This document shows, one piece after another, positions 1 to 10,534 of a stretch of DNA of 64,000 nt; positions within the stretch are counted from its first letter, which is position 1, and every line of letters begins with the position of its first letter. The notes beneath the pieces were generated by a model that was not told where the DNA came from, ran no database searches, and saw only the letters and a program-made list of their open reading frames with translations. The stretch covers positions 2,170,001 through 2,234,000 of the forward strand of contig OZ038466.1 in assembly GCA_964036295.1 (NCBI GenBank), read 5' to 3'. Origin of the DNA: Plumapathes pennacea (taxonomy: Eukaryota > Cnidaria > Anthozoa > Antipatharia > Myriopathidae). The position numbers were made by a program, and so were the translations under genes.

Positions 1-409
1 TCACACAACAACCTTTTAAAGTTTGATTATTGAACTAACAAGCAGTCAATCCATGTTCTTTTCAAGTATGCCGCGCAACCTGCCTGACCAAAAGAAATAT
101 TAACATTAATATTTACTAAGTGACGTATCTGTATCAACGTAAGTGTGTAAAAAATGTACTGGATGACGCAGTCACTCCTTTGTCAGCACAAAATTTTACT
201 AACGACCACGCAGAGCAATACTACCTAACAGACCGTCTACAGTTTCCATAGTACAAAGTTGAAGTGAGAAGCCGCACACATTTTATTGTTTCTCACGAAA
301 TACGTGAGAACTAAGAAGATTTTTGAACATGTGTGGCTCAATTTATATTAACCATTCATCGCATAATGATCACATGGAGTATATCACAGTTAAAGCACTT
401 AAGTTGTGG

Positions 410-410
<1 letters not shown>

Positions 411-464
<54 letters not shown>
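411..464. repeat. (CA)n microsatellite, unit 1
   Basis: An uninterrupted CA run of about 54 nt lies about 720 bp upstream of the first Toll ATG. The matching run in unit 2 is shorter (6518-6549), and in unit 3 it has decayed to a few bases near 12366. The overlapping HTHTHT/CVCVCV reading frames are simply this repeat and are not genes. The rest of 1-1183 holds 5' flank with no gene. Confidence 0.95.
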
Positions 465-467
<3 letters not shown>

Positions 468-1041
468 TGACATGCAACAATGTGATCCGACAGTTGCAAA
501 GCAAAACCTGGAAATTATCACATGAATGGCTTGAAAAGCTTAGCTTCAAGACAGACGTGATAGAAATATGTAGCATTAATTGAGCTGCAGTGCCCAAATA
601 CTGAGATAGGCGAACATCGGTTTTATGGAATAGAGAGTGTTATTCAATTTCATTAAGTACCAAGACGTAATAAGAGATTTCGCTACAAATCTAATCCTAT
701 AACCTAAAAAAAAATACTATTTTTTTAGAGACTGTATAAGTTTCGATACTGGTCAATGTCCACCCCACGTTGTCATCCCGAGTTTTGCATTTTAGAAGTT
801 TTTTCACATACAAGGGGACGTTGCAAAGAGATTGTTCTAGGACAACGAACTGGCGGACGATATTGCCTTTAAGTAACTTGGTGCGCAGGCAGGCACGTTC
901 TTACTATCATTCTTTGATTTGTTTATGAAAATATATATACAAACACGTGTAAAGATATAAAAGTATATGCTGAGATAGTGAGTGAGTTAACTTTGTGTTC
1001 AGCTGTTTCAGATCTTCAGTTTTCATTCTCTTTTGGATTTG

Positions 1042-1129
1042 TATAAATACTTCCTTTACGTCAAGTGAGTCAGCCGATGGTTTTTGCGGTTAGAAACAAT
1101 TTACTTCCTCAGTCTGCTTAACTATAAAA
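1042..1129 (+). promoter_or_regulatory. Core promoter of Toll gene 1
   Basis: TATAAATA lies at 1042-1049, AP-1-like TGAGTCA at 1066-1072, and TATAAAA at 1123-1129, 61 bp before the ATG at 1184. The same three elements in the same order and spacing precede the other two Toll genes. A TATA box here predicts transcription starting around 1150. This argues that the ATG at 1184 is the true start and that upstream in-frame codons are not translated. Function of the AP-1-like site is inferred from its conservation only. Confidence 0.6.
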
Positions 1130-1183
1130 ACCATTCACTTGTGTAACAAACATCAACTCTGTTTGGAGATCCAACTTTTAAGC

Positions 1184-4072
1184 ATGAGAGTTTGTGAGAG
1201 TTATTTGTTTGTTCAGTTCGCATTTTTTGGATTGTTTTTCAGCTGTGACTGTGCTGATACAACACCATCCGCCTGCAAGGTAAAATGTCGAAATCAGAAA
1301 AAGTGGCCGCCGGATTATAAAATCGACGACACTCTTGTAATACAAAATTTAATAGAGTGCAACTTAACCACGTCGAACAGCATCTACAACGAGTGCCTCT
1401 TGAATATCACAAGATTTGTTCCAACTCTGACCAGTCCGACCCAAGAAAATCATCTCAAAGTTCATTGTACAGCACCTACACGCCTGGTGCTCGAGAACGG
1501 CTCCAACTCTGTTGTAGGAAAGAACGCCATTTCTAGGTTGGAATTCAGGGGACCGTGCAATATATCCTTTACAGATGTCGAGAAACTTGGAATCGTCACA
1601 AGTCTTGAGGCGTTACGCATGTTCGGAGATGCTACAATTGAACACGAAGGCTTCGCCAATCGGTCGCAGAGACTGAAAGGCGCTTGGAACGTTAGCTCGG
1701 TTGGGTTTTTAGACCAGCCCTACAAAAACTTCTTTCCAAAAGCGTTCACACAATCCGTGTGGACCACTATGGCCGGATTAGTTTTCGTTAATGTTTCTGT
1801 GGAAAATTTCTCGATGCAGACCTGGAGAAAAACGATGCCAAATCTCCAGTTCCTGGTTCTGACTTACAGCAAACTAACAAAACCTCCTCTGTTTCCCTGG
1901 TCCTCTTCAGTTGTACGTCTTCCTCGAAATCAGAAGAGACGCAAATCGTTGAAAGAAGTTAAAGACGAAATCTTCGAAAGGTTTTTAAATCTGAATTACA
2001 ACAACATCACAGATTTGTCTACTCACAACTTTTCAGGGCTTCTAAATTGGTTGTCTTTGCGAGGGAATGGATTGCGGATTGTTGGGTCAACGAGTTTTTA
2101 CCATCTTTCTGGAATGCGTTTCCTCGATTTAGGAGAAAACCGTTTGCGCAATTTTCCTGCAGGAGTTTTTCAAGGGTTAGAATCTTTGATTGCCCTAAGT
2201 TTGGATCACAATAACATCAAACATATCTCTACGGATGTTTTCATGGATTTACCGAATTTGAAGGTACTCGATCTAGAAGGCAACCTCCTGACTGAAGTTC
2301 CTGTTTTCACGGGTTTAGCGAATTTGGAGACACTTTATCTAGAACACAACCAACTGACAGAAGTTCCTGTATGGGTTTTACTTTCAAAGTCTTTGGTCGA
2401 GATTGATCTATCGTATAACAATATAACATTTCAGAATTTTATCAATGTCTTAGAGTCCCTTGATTGGGAATTATTTCGCAATCAGCACAATGAACAATTG
2501 ACTTTGAACACGGGCTGGAGGAAGTGGCTGAATTTGGTAAACAACAATTTTGATACACTTGGCATAACAGAACTTAACGAAACCACATTAAGTAAGTTCT
2601 ACGACGTATTGCAAGCGTATAATATTGACTTAGATAGAAATCCTTTAGTCTGTGATTGCAAATTGTTTGAGACACAAAAATGGCTGTTGGAACGAATCAA
2701 TAAAAACGATGCGATTGAGGAAAGCAACTTTGACACATGGAAGTGCGCAGAGCCTCCAAATGTCAGTGGAACACGTTTGATCGAAGTCCAAGAGGAACTC
2801 TTTATGTGTCAAGTGCAGTTACTCAGATGCCCCAGGAATTGCACATGCTACGTGCGCGCTGTTGATGACGTAATTTATGTCGACTGTCGAGGACTGAACT
2901 TCACAAGTATTCCAGAAGAATTACCCAGGGGTTTATTGGAACTTCACTTTGAAAATAATCAAATTGGTACACTTCCTTCCTTCGCATTCCTTGAAAATGT
3001 CACCGGTCTTAATTTGAGTCATAACAATATCCAGGAACTCAATGAATCGACTGTCCTGCGGCTAACACAAGTCAAAGACCTACGCTTTGATAATAACAAA
3101 TTGACGAAGTTACCAAGGGCGATCCAAAATATACCTTTCACGCGCCTGGATGTACAAAAAAACCATTTCTATTGCGACTGTGAAGCAAAGTGGATGAAGT
3201 ACTGGCTCAGGAACGAAACAAGCGGCCGAATTGTAGACACAAAAAGCATTCGGTGTAACACAGGTATAACTAAAGGAAAGCCCGTTATCGAAGTAGAAGA
3301 TCGCGACTTTGGATGCGAAGAGAAGCCTGGTGAAATATCTCCGTTTCACGAGAAAACAATATTTGAGACGCTCGCCTACATCTTCGTTGCCCTTCTTGTT
3401 CTGACCATAGTCATTTCTGCTTTCATTTACAAGTTTCGTGGAGAAATGAAGGTGTTCATGTTTACGCACTTTGACTGGCACCCGTTTGATCGACTGGATG
3501 ACTCCGACTCGACTAAAACCTACGACGCTTTCGTGTCTTACAGCGGACATGACCACACGTGGGTATGGAACACTCTGGCTGAGAAACTGGAGACACGTGA
3601 CCCACCTTACAAACTCTGCATCCATGATCGAGACTTCGAAGTCGGCGCTCCCATCGCAGAGAACATTTTAAACAGCGTGGAACAGAGTAAGCGCACCATC
3701 ATGGTTCTGTCTCGTAACTTCATGTCAAGTGAGTGGTGCATATTGGAGTTTCGCGCCGCTCACCGTCGAGTCTTGGAAGAGCGCATGCGCTATCTGATTG
3801 TGATTTTGCTGGAAGATATGAAATCCGAGGAGTTGGACAGCGAGATTCAACTGTACATGCGCACTAACACGTACCTGAGCGTGGATGACAAGTGGTTCTG
3901 GCAGAAGCTTTTTTACGCCATGCCGCAGAAAGAAAAGGTGGAAGAAGAATCGAACTACCCTAGCGGAATTACCATTAAATCTTGTGATGGAGAGAATTCT
4001 AACGTTGCAGAATCGCTGGAGATTGGCGTCGACAACACAAGTTGCACAGTTGAGCGGAAAACTGTTGCATAA
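1184..4072 (+). CDS. Toll-like receptor 1 (LRR-TM-TIR, intronless)
   Basis: A single exon encodes a 962-aa type I membrane receptor. It has a signal peptide (MRVCESYLFVQFAFFGLFFS), a long leucine-rich-repeat ectodomain, a first C-flank cysteine cluster from about C490, an N-flank cluster (CPRNCTC) from about C549, three short LRRs, a second C-flank cluster from about C664, a membrane helix at about 731-753, and a TIR domain. TIR box 1 is YDAFVSYS from residue 780, box 2 is LCIHDRDFEVGAPI at 811-824, and box 3 is FW at 905-906. The double cysteine-cluster layout is that of Drosophila Toll rather than vertebrate TLRs. Expected role: ligand sensing at the surface or endosome and signalling through TIR adaptors of the MyD88 type. 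An open frame continues upstream, but only from a TTG; the ATG at 1184 is chosen because it starts the signal peptide and follows a TATA box by 61 bp. It differs from the Toll 2 gene by keeping one extra LRR. Confidence 0.93.
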   Translation: MRVCESYLFVQFAFFGLFFSCDCADTTPSACKVKCRNQKKWPPDYKIDDTLVIQNLIECNLTTSNSIYNECLLNITRFVPTLTSPTQENHLKVHCTAPTRLVLENGSNSVVGKNAISRLEFRGPCNISFTDVEKLGIVTSLEALRMFGDATIEHEGFANRSQRLKGAWNVSSVGFLDQPYKNFFPKAFTQSVWTTMAGLVFVNVSVENFSMQTWRKTMPNLQFLVLTYSKLTKPPLFPWSSSVVRLPRNQKRRKSLKEVKDEIFERFLNLNYNNITDLSTHNFSGLLNWLSLRGNGLRIVGSTSFYHLSGMRFLDLGENRLRNFPAGVFQGLESLIALSLDHNNIKHISTDVFMDLPNLKVLDLEGNLLTEVPVFTGLANLETLYLEHNQLTEVPVWVLLSKSLVEIDLSYNNITFQNFINVLESLDWELFRNQHNEQLTLNTGWRKWLNLVNNNFDTLGITELNETTLSKFYDVLQAYNIDLDRNPLVCDCKLFETQKWLLERINKNDAIEESNFDTWKCAEPPNVSGTRLIEVQEELFMCQVQLLRCPRNCTCYVRAVDDVIYVDCRGLNFTSIPEELPRGLLELHFENNQIGTLPSFAFLENVTGLNLSHNNIQELNESTVLRLTQVKDLRFDNNKLTKLPRAIQNIPFTRLDVQKNHFYCDCEAKWMKYWLRNETSGRIVDTKSIRCNTGITKGKPVIEVEDRDFGCEEKPGEISPFHEKTIFETLAYIFVALLVLTIVISAFIYKFRGEMKVFMFTHFDWHPFDRLDDSDSTKTYDAFVSYSGHDHTWVWNTLAEKLETRDPPYKLCIHDRDFEVGAPIAENILNSVEQSKRTIMVLSRNFMSSEWCILEFRAAHRRVLEERMRYLIVILLEDMKSEELDSEIQLYMRTNTYLSVDDKWFWQKLFYAMPQKEKVEEESNYPSGITIKSCDGENSNVAESLEIGVDNTSCTVERKTVA

Positions 4073-4379
4073 GTGCGAGACGTAGGGTCTGATGGATTAG
4101 TAGCAATACTTTTTAATTCTTTATAGTTCGAAGACTATGTAAAGTTTAATGAACTCCACTTGGTGAAGATGTGACCGGAACTGCTCACAGAAATTGGTTT
4201 CAGTTAATTTCAGTTTGATCGATTAGCAATCACTTGACTATTCATACTAAAGTAACTAAACAGGAAGTCCTTTTTTTTTAAAGTATACATAAGTATCACG
4301 TTCAGAATGTTTCGCGGAAGAGCTGAACAATATCTTATTTAGTAATTTAGTGCGGAAGTGAAGTACACTAAATGTTAAT

Positions 4380-4385
4380 AATAAA
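4380..4385 (+). terminator. Poly(A) signal of Toll gene 1
   Basis: AATAAA lies about 310 bp after the stop codon. The same context (AATAAATAATA then TGAATGTTTG) occurs after Toll gene 2, so it is conserved across the duplication. Confidence 0.6.
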
Positions 4386-4558
4386 TAATATTGAATGTTT
4401 GTTGATTATTTCGCATGAACTTTCAAAGTTTTGTCGTTATCATCCAAGTTTAAACTGCATTGCACTGAACGTGGAATTTCATTTTTGGTGCTATTTCCCT
4501 AAATGGCTGTGTATCTTTTCCCAAACCAACTGTACTGAGCGTTAATACGGAATAAAGT

Positions 4559-5250
4559 TGTCCCGGGTTAGGCCCTCTCGGTTGTAAAATATTGGACCGT
4601 TGCTAAATAAGGGCATTTTGTTCGACTCAAAGATCCTGTCCGCGACTCATTAGTAAAAACATAGCAAGTTTGCACTGCTCCAGCAAACTGACAGACAGCT
4701 GTTTGTTATCGATATTTTCCAAATAATTAGTATGTTGTGGGTACTCTGCCAGCCCAAAAACAAGGAAATGTTTGCTGGTTACGTAAAATGTATCCACGTA
4801 AGGTTGCTATGGATACGTGACTGAACGCCGCAAACAATATACACTGGATGACACGTCGCAGCAAAACGGACTGTCTAGTTTTCATTCTGTGTTGTTAGCG
4901 AAATGCATGAGGACTAGGCATTCGCATAAATTGATAAACGTGGGATGTTGTTTGATTTGTGACATGATAGAGCAAGGTGTCTGATAAAAATGACAATTGC
5001 AAAATAATCGGCGAAAACGATGAATGCATTTATTGTTCAATCAGGAATGTTAAATGAAAAGCCTAGCTTCAATACAGTGATATAAATATAGCATAATTAG
5101 TTGAGCTGGTAACACTCGAATATCAAGTCAGGCCAACATCAGCTGGAGTGATATCATCGTCATATCATCAACTAGTCTAATAGGTAATGTCCTCTCATAG
5201 TAAAGCACAGCGCCAATAAGTAATATGGCAATCCATTAAACCCACTAAAG
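4559..5250 (+). repeat. Degenerate extra copy of Toll-unit flanking sequence
   Basis: This block resembles two separate parts of the unit. 4585-4800 matches 5468-5680 (TAAAATATTGGAC, then the CAGCAAACTGACAGACAG region). 4850-5150 matches the 5' flank around 540-620 (AAGCCTAGCTTCAATACAG, TTGAGCTGGTAACACTCGAATA). The equivalent place in unit 2 jumps directly from the sequence at about 10760 to that at about 10765, so about 660 bp is absent there. No Toll coding sequence is left in the block. The remaining 4073-7270 spacer is 3' and 5' flank without genes. Confidence 0.6.
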
Positions 5251-6515
5251 AGACTGGGAAGAGTTATCAATATACATAAAGGTCTCGAGACAAGTTTTGA
5301 ATTCTCGTGTAAACTGCCCGCTTTGATTCATAAGGAAATGTCTAAATAGTTGGCGCGCCGAGGGTGACTTTGGTTCCCGGGACAATTTTTCTAGGTATAA
5401 ACGTACAACATGGGTTACGGTAGAAATTCAAGTTTCACTGCCACAAGTTTTATACAACGTACATAATTGTGCTGGTAAAATATTAGACATTTTGTTCGAC
5501 ACAAACATCCAGTGTGTGACTCATCAGTAAAGAGTGCACATGGCAAAGGAGTGTGTCGCTGCTCCAGCAACTAACAGACAGTTGTTTGTTGTCTTTTCAA
5601 ATATGCCGTTGCTACTCAACCAGACCAAAAACAAGGAAACATTTACTGGGCGACGTAGGATATATTCACGTATAGTTGCACAGTTTTTTTTCCAGTAGTT
5701 TTTAGCTTGTTTGTTTTTCTTTGCGGTTTAGCCCAGCAAAAAAGTATAGTTTATTTTATTATTATAAACTTTTATTGTGTTCTTAGGCAGATGGTCTTCA
5801 AAAAAAGAAACACACCGAGCTTTACCAAAATTCCCAGAAATAACCTCCGGGAAAACAGGATATATATATCATATTATAGCATCGGTTTACTGTTGCTAGT
5901 ATTGTCCAATTATCAATATAGAACGTGTGGATACGTCTACGTCATTTGAGCATTAGTCAGTAGTTTTTTCTTTTTTTTTCTTTCTTTTTTTTTTGTCTGG
6001 GAGTGGGCGAGAACACCTTGTTTCTAATTCAACCGATCATTCCAGTGAAAAGAGCAAAGTTGTCAGCGTGAAATGAGAGGCATATTATAACTTCAGCTCC
6101 TATTATTCACACAACAACCTTTTAAAGTTTGATTATTGAACTAACAAGCAGTCAATCCATGTTCTTTTCAAGTATGCCGCGCAACCTGCCTGACCAAAAG
6201 AAATATTAATATTAATATTTACTGAGTGACGTATCTGTATCAACGTAAGTTTGTAAAAAATGTACTGGATGACGCAGTCACTCCTTTGTCAGCACAAAAT
6301 TTTACTAACGACCACGCAGAGCAATACTACCTAACAGACCGTCTACAGTTTCCATAGTACAAAGTTGAAGTGAGAAGCCGCACACATTTTATTGTTTCTC
6401 ACGAAATACGTGAGAACTAAGAAGATTTTTGAACATGTGTGGCTCAATTTATATTAACCATTCATCGCATAATGATCACATGGAGTATATCACAGTTAAA
6501 GCACTTAAGTTGTGG

Positions 6516-6517
<2 letters not shown>

Positions 6518-6549
<32 letters not shown>
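6518..6549. repeat. (CA)n microsatellite, unit 2
   Basis: A CA run of about 32 nt sits at the position equivalent to 411-464 of unit 1. The length difference is the most obvious change between two otherwise almost identical 5' flanks. Confidence 0.95.
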
Positions 6550-6551
<2 letters not shown>

Positions 6552-7129
6552 TGACATGCAACAATGTGATCCGACAGTTGCAAAGCAAAACCTGGAAATT
6601 ATCACATGAATGGCTTGAAAAGCTTAGCTTCAAGACAGACGTGATAGAAATATGTATATAGCATTAATTGAGCTGCAGTGCCCAAATACTGAGATAGGCG
6701 AACATCGGTTTTATGGAATAGAGAGTGTTATTCAATTTCATTAAGTACCAAGAAGTAATAAGAGATTTCGCTACAAATCTAATCCTATAACCTAAAAAAA
6801 AATACTATTTTTTTAGAGACTGTATAAGTTTCGATACTGGTCAATGTCCACCCCACGTTGTCATCCCGAGTTTTGCATTTTAGAAGTTTTTTCACATACA
6901 AGGGGACGTTGCAAAGAGATTGTTCTAGGACAACGAACTGGCGGACGATATTGCCTTTAAGTAACTTGGTGCGCAGGCAGGCACGTTCTTACTACCATTC
7001 TTTGATTTGTTTATGAAAATATATATACAAACACGTGTAAAGATATAAAAGTATATGCTGAGATAGTGAGTGAGTTAACTTTGTGTTCAGCTGTTTTAGA
7101 TCTTCAGTTTTCATTCTCTTTTGGATTTG

Positions 7130-7217
7130 TATAAATACTTCCTTTACGTCAAGTGAGTCAGCCGATGGTTTTTGCGGTTAGAAACAATTTACTTCCTCAG
7201 TCTGCATAACTATAAAA
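7130..7217 (+). promoter_or_regulatory. Core promoter of Toll gene 2
   Basis: TATAAATA lies at 7130-7137, TGAGTCA at 7154-7160 and TATAAAA at 7211-7217, the last 60 bp before the ATG at 7271. Order and spacing match Toll gene 1. Confidence 0.6.
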
Positions 7218-7270
7218 CCATTCACTTGTGTAACAAACGTCAACTCTCTTTGGAGATTCAGCTTTTAAGC

Positions 7271-10111
7271 ATGAGAGTTTGCGAGAGTTATTTGTTTGTT
7301 CAGTTCGCATTTTTTGGATTGTTTTTCAGCTGTGACTGTGCCGATACAACACCATCTGCCTGCAAGATAAAATGCCGAAATCAGGGAAAGTGGCCGTCGG
7401 ATTATAAAATTGACCGCACTCTTGTAACAGTAAATCAAATAGAGTGCAACTTAACCACGTCGAACAGCATCTACAACGACTGCCTCTTGAATATCACAAG
7501 ATTTGTTCCAACTCTGACCAGTCCGACTCAAGAAAATCATCTCGAAGTTCATTGTACGGCACCCACACGCCTTGTGCTCGGGAATGGCTCCAACTCTGTT
7601 GTAGGAAAGAAAGCCATTTCTAGGTTGCATTTCAGGGGACCGTGCAAGCTATCCTTTACAGATGTGGAGAAACTTGGAATTGTCACAAATCTTGAGGCGT
7701 TACGCATGTTCGGAGATGCTACAATTGAACACGAAGGCTTCGCCAATCGGTCGCAGAGACTGAAAGGCGCTTGGAACGTTAGCTCGGTTGGGTTTGTAGA
7801 CCAGCCCCATGAAAGCTTCTTTCCAAAAGCGTTCACACAATCCGTGTGGACCACTATGGCCGGATTAGTTTTCGTTAATGTTTCTGTGGAAAATTTCTCG
7901 ATGCAGACCTGGAGAAAAACGATGCCAAATCTCCAGTTCCTGGTTCTGACTTGCAGCAGACTAACAAAACCTCCTCTGTTTCCCTGGTCCGCTTCAGTTC
8001 TACGTCTTCCTCGAAATCAGAAGAGACGCAAATCGTTGAAAGAAGTTAAAGACGAAATCTTCGAAAGGTTTTTAAATCTGGATTACAACAACATCACAGA
8101 TTTGTCTACTCACAACTTTTCAGGGCTTCTAAATTGGTTGTCTTTGCGAGGGAATGGATTGCGGATTGTTGGGTCAACAAGTTTTCACCATCTTTCCGGA
8201 ATGCATTTCCTCGATTTAGGAGAAAACCGTTTGCGCAATTTTCCTGCAGGAGTTTTTCAAGGGTTGGAATCTTTGATTGAACTGCGTTTGGATAGAAATA
8301 ACATCAAACATATCTCTACGGATGTTTTCGTGGATTTACCGAATTTGAAGATTCTCCGTCTAGAACACAACCAACTGACAGAAGTTCCTGCTTGGGTTTT
8401 ACTTACAAGGTCTTTGGACTGGATTAATATATCGCATAACAACATAACATTTCAGAATTTCGTTAATGTCTTGGAATCCTTTAATCGGCAAACATTTCGA
8501 TTCCAGCATCAGGAAACATTTTTTCCTTATTGGGATCTTTCAGTTCCACACAAAAAAATAGCACTGAGTCTAAAAAACAACAGATTTGACGCACTTGACA
8601 TAGAAGCAATCAACGAAACCACATTGCATAAGTTCCACGACGTCTTACTTGCCCACAAGGTTGACTTGGAAGGAAATTCTTTGATCTGTGATTGCAAACT
8701 GTTTGAGACACAAAAATGGCTGTTGGAACAGATTAAAGAAAAAGATGGAATTGACGAATCGACTTTTGACACATGGAAGTGCGCAGAACCTCCATACATC
8801 AGTGGAACGCGTTTGATCGATGTCCAAAAGGAACTATTTATGTGTCAAGTGAAGTTACCCAGATGCCCCAGGAATTGCACATGTTACGAACGCGCTGTCG
8901 ATGACGTAATTTATGTCGACTGTCGAGGACTGAATTTCACAAATATTCCAGAACAATTACCCAGGAGTCTCCTGGAACTTCACTTTGAAAATAATCAAAT
9001 TGGTACACTTCCTTCCTTCACATTCCTTGAAAATGTCACCGGCCTTTATTTGAGTCATAACAATATCCAGGAACTCAATGAATCGACTGTCCTGCGGCTA
9101 ACACAAGTCAGGGACCTACGCTTTGATAATAACAAATTGACGAAGTTACCAAGGGCGATCCAAAAGATACCTTTCACGCGCCTCGACTTCCAAAAAAACT
9201 ATTTCTACTGCGACTGTGAAGCAAAATGGATGAAGTACTGGCTCAGGAACGAAACAAGCGGCCGAATTGTCGACATAAAAAATATTCGGTGTAATACAAG
9301 TACAGCTGAAGGAAAACCTGTTATTGAAGTAGAAGATCGCGATTTTGGTTGCGAAGAGAAGCCTGGTGAAATATCTCCGTTTCACGAGAAGACAATGTTT
9401 GAGACGCTCGCCTACATCTTTGTAATTGCTCTCCTTGCTCTGACCCTAGTCATTTCTGCTCTCATTTACAAGTTTCGTGGAGAAATGAAGGTGTTCATCT
9501 TTACGCACTTTGACTGGCACCCGTTTGATCGACTGGATGACTCCGACCCGACTAAAATCTACGACGCTTTCGTGTCTTACAGCGGACATGACCACACGTG
9601 GGTATGGAACACTCTGGCTGAGAAACTCGAGACACGTGACCCACCTTACAAACTCTGCATCCATGATCGAGACTTCGAAGTCGGCGCTCCCATCGCAGAG
9701 AACATTTTAAACAGCGTGGAACAGAGTAAGCTCACCATCATGGTTCTGTCTCGTAACTTCATGTCAAGTGAGTGGTGCATGTTGGAGTTTCGCGCCGCTC
9801 ACCGTCAAGTCTTGGAAGAGCGCATGCGCTATCTGATCGTGATTTTGCTGGAAGATATGAAATCCGAGGAGTTGGACAGCGAGATTCAACTGTACATGCG
9901 CACTAACACGTACCTGAGCGTGGATGACAAGTGGTTCTGGCAGAAGCTTTTTTACGCCATGCCGCAGAAAGACAAAGTGGAAAAAGAATCGAACTATCCG
10001 AGTGGAATTACCATTGGACCTGGTGATGGAGAACATTCTAGCACTGCAAAATCGCTGGAAATTGGCGTCGACAACACAAGTTGCACAGTTGAGCGGAAAA
10101 CTGTTCCATAA
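7271..10111 (+). CDS. Toll-like receptor 2 (LRR-TM-TIR, intronless)
   Basis: The single exon encodes 946 aa with the layout of Toll 1: signal peptide, LRRs, paired cysteine clusters, membrane helix from about 714 and TIR starting YDAFVSYS at 764. Two differences stand out. One LRR of about 22 residues is missing after the DLPNLK segment, where Toll 1 and 3 have two copies of an LTEVP repeat. Also, the segment between the last N-terminal LRR and the first cysteine cluster (about 8480-8660) is strongly diverged, reading NRQTFRFQHQE where the others read DWELFRNQHNE. The TIR is nearly unchanged. The membrane span has one extra residue. The ATG at 7271 begins the signal peptide and sits 60 bp after the TATA box; the upstream open frame begins only at a TTG. 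Likely a paralogue with altered ligand surface and the same signalling output. Confidence 0.93.
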   Translation: MRVCESYLFVQFAFFGLFFSCDCADTTPSACKIKCRNQGKWPSDYKIDRTLVTVNQIECNLTTSNSIYNDCLLNITRFVPTLTSPTQENHLEVHCTAPTRLVLGNGSNSVVGKKAISRLHFRGPCKLSFTDVEKLGIVTNLEALRMFGDATIEHEGFANRSQRLKGAWNVSSVGFVDQPHESFFPKAFTQSVWTTMAGLVFVNVSVENFSMQTWRKTMPNLQFLVLTCSRLTKPPLFPWSASVLRLPRNQKRRKSLKEVKDEIFERFLNLDYNNITDLSTHNFSGLLNWLSLRGNGLRIVGSTSFHHLSGMHFLDLGENRLRNFPAGVFQGLESLIELRLDRNNIKHISTDVFVDLPNLKILRLEHNQLTEVPAWVLLTRSLDWINISHNNITFQNFVNVLESFNRQTFRFQHQETFFPYWDLSVPHKKIALSLKNNRFDALDIEAINETTLHKFHDVLLAHKVDLEGNSLICDCKLFETQKWLLEQIKEKDGIDESTFDTWKCAEPPYISGTRLIDVQKELFMCQVKLPRCPRNCTCYERAVDDVIYVDCRGLNFTNIPEQLPRSLLELHFENNQIGTLPSFTFLENVTGLYLSHNNIQELNESTVLRLTQVRDLRFDNNKLTKLPRAIQKIPFTRLDFQKNYFYCDCEAKWMKYWLRNETSGRIVDIKNIRCNTSTAEGKPVIEVEDRDFGCEEKPGEISPFHEKTMFETLAYIFVIALLALTLVISALIYKFRGEMKVFIFTHFDWHPFDRLDDSDPTKIYDAFVSYSGHDHTWVWNTLAEKLETRDPPYKLCIHDRDFEVGAPIAENILNSVEQSKLTIMVLSRNFMSSEWCMLEFRAAHRQVLEERMRYLIVILLEDMKSEELDSEIQLYMRTNTYLSVDDKWFWQKLFYAMPQKDKVEKESNYPSGITIGPGDGEHSSTAKSLEIGVDNTSCTVERKTVP

Positions 10112-10528
10112 ATGTGAGACTGGACATCTCGTGGACACACAAGTCTCGCTGAATTAATAGCAATACTTTTTCTATATATAGTTCCGAAGGATTCAGCCGA
10201 CTCGATAACGATGTAGTCATCAGTGCTTTTCAGAAGAGCTCTGCAGGAGCTATCATTTGGGGTTTACACGTTTATGTTTTAAGTTGTTATAATATTTCTA
10301 GTTTTTGACGACTGTGTTAATTCATTTTTGGTACTCTTGGCTCATTTATATTGTCAGTAATGGATCGACAAGTGTATGAGACTGCGAGACAAGACAAGAG
10401 ACTGACCATCAGTCGTTTTATCAAAGTGTCATTTATGTAAGGATCACGTTCAGAATGTGTCAAATGAGGAGCTGAGCAATATCTTAGTATAATTTAGTCT
10501 GGCAGAATGAAGTGCAGTAAATGTTAGT

Positions 10529-10534
10529 AATAAA
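10529..10534 (+). terminator. Poly(A) signal of Toll gene 2
   Basis: AATAAA lies about 420 bp downstream of the stop, in the same context as the signal after Toll gene 1. The 10112-13096 spacer otherwise holds unit flanks and one MITE, with no gene. Confidence 0.6.

Noticed and set aside
323-597. Frames on both strands rich in His-Thr or Cys-Val
   Set aside because: They are translations of the (CA)n microsatellite.
1139-1183. N-terminal extensions of the Toll frames (also 7172-7270 and 12830-13096)
   Set aside because: These begin at TTG, lie across or just after the TATA boxes, and precede the signal peptide; the internal ATG is the sound start.
3110-3625. Minus-strand frames inside the Toll genes (also 9146-9664, 15065-15538)
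   Set aside because: Shadows of the coding strand; they recur in all three copies because the genes are duplicates.
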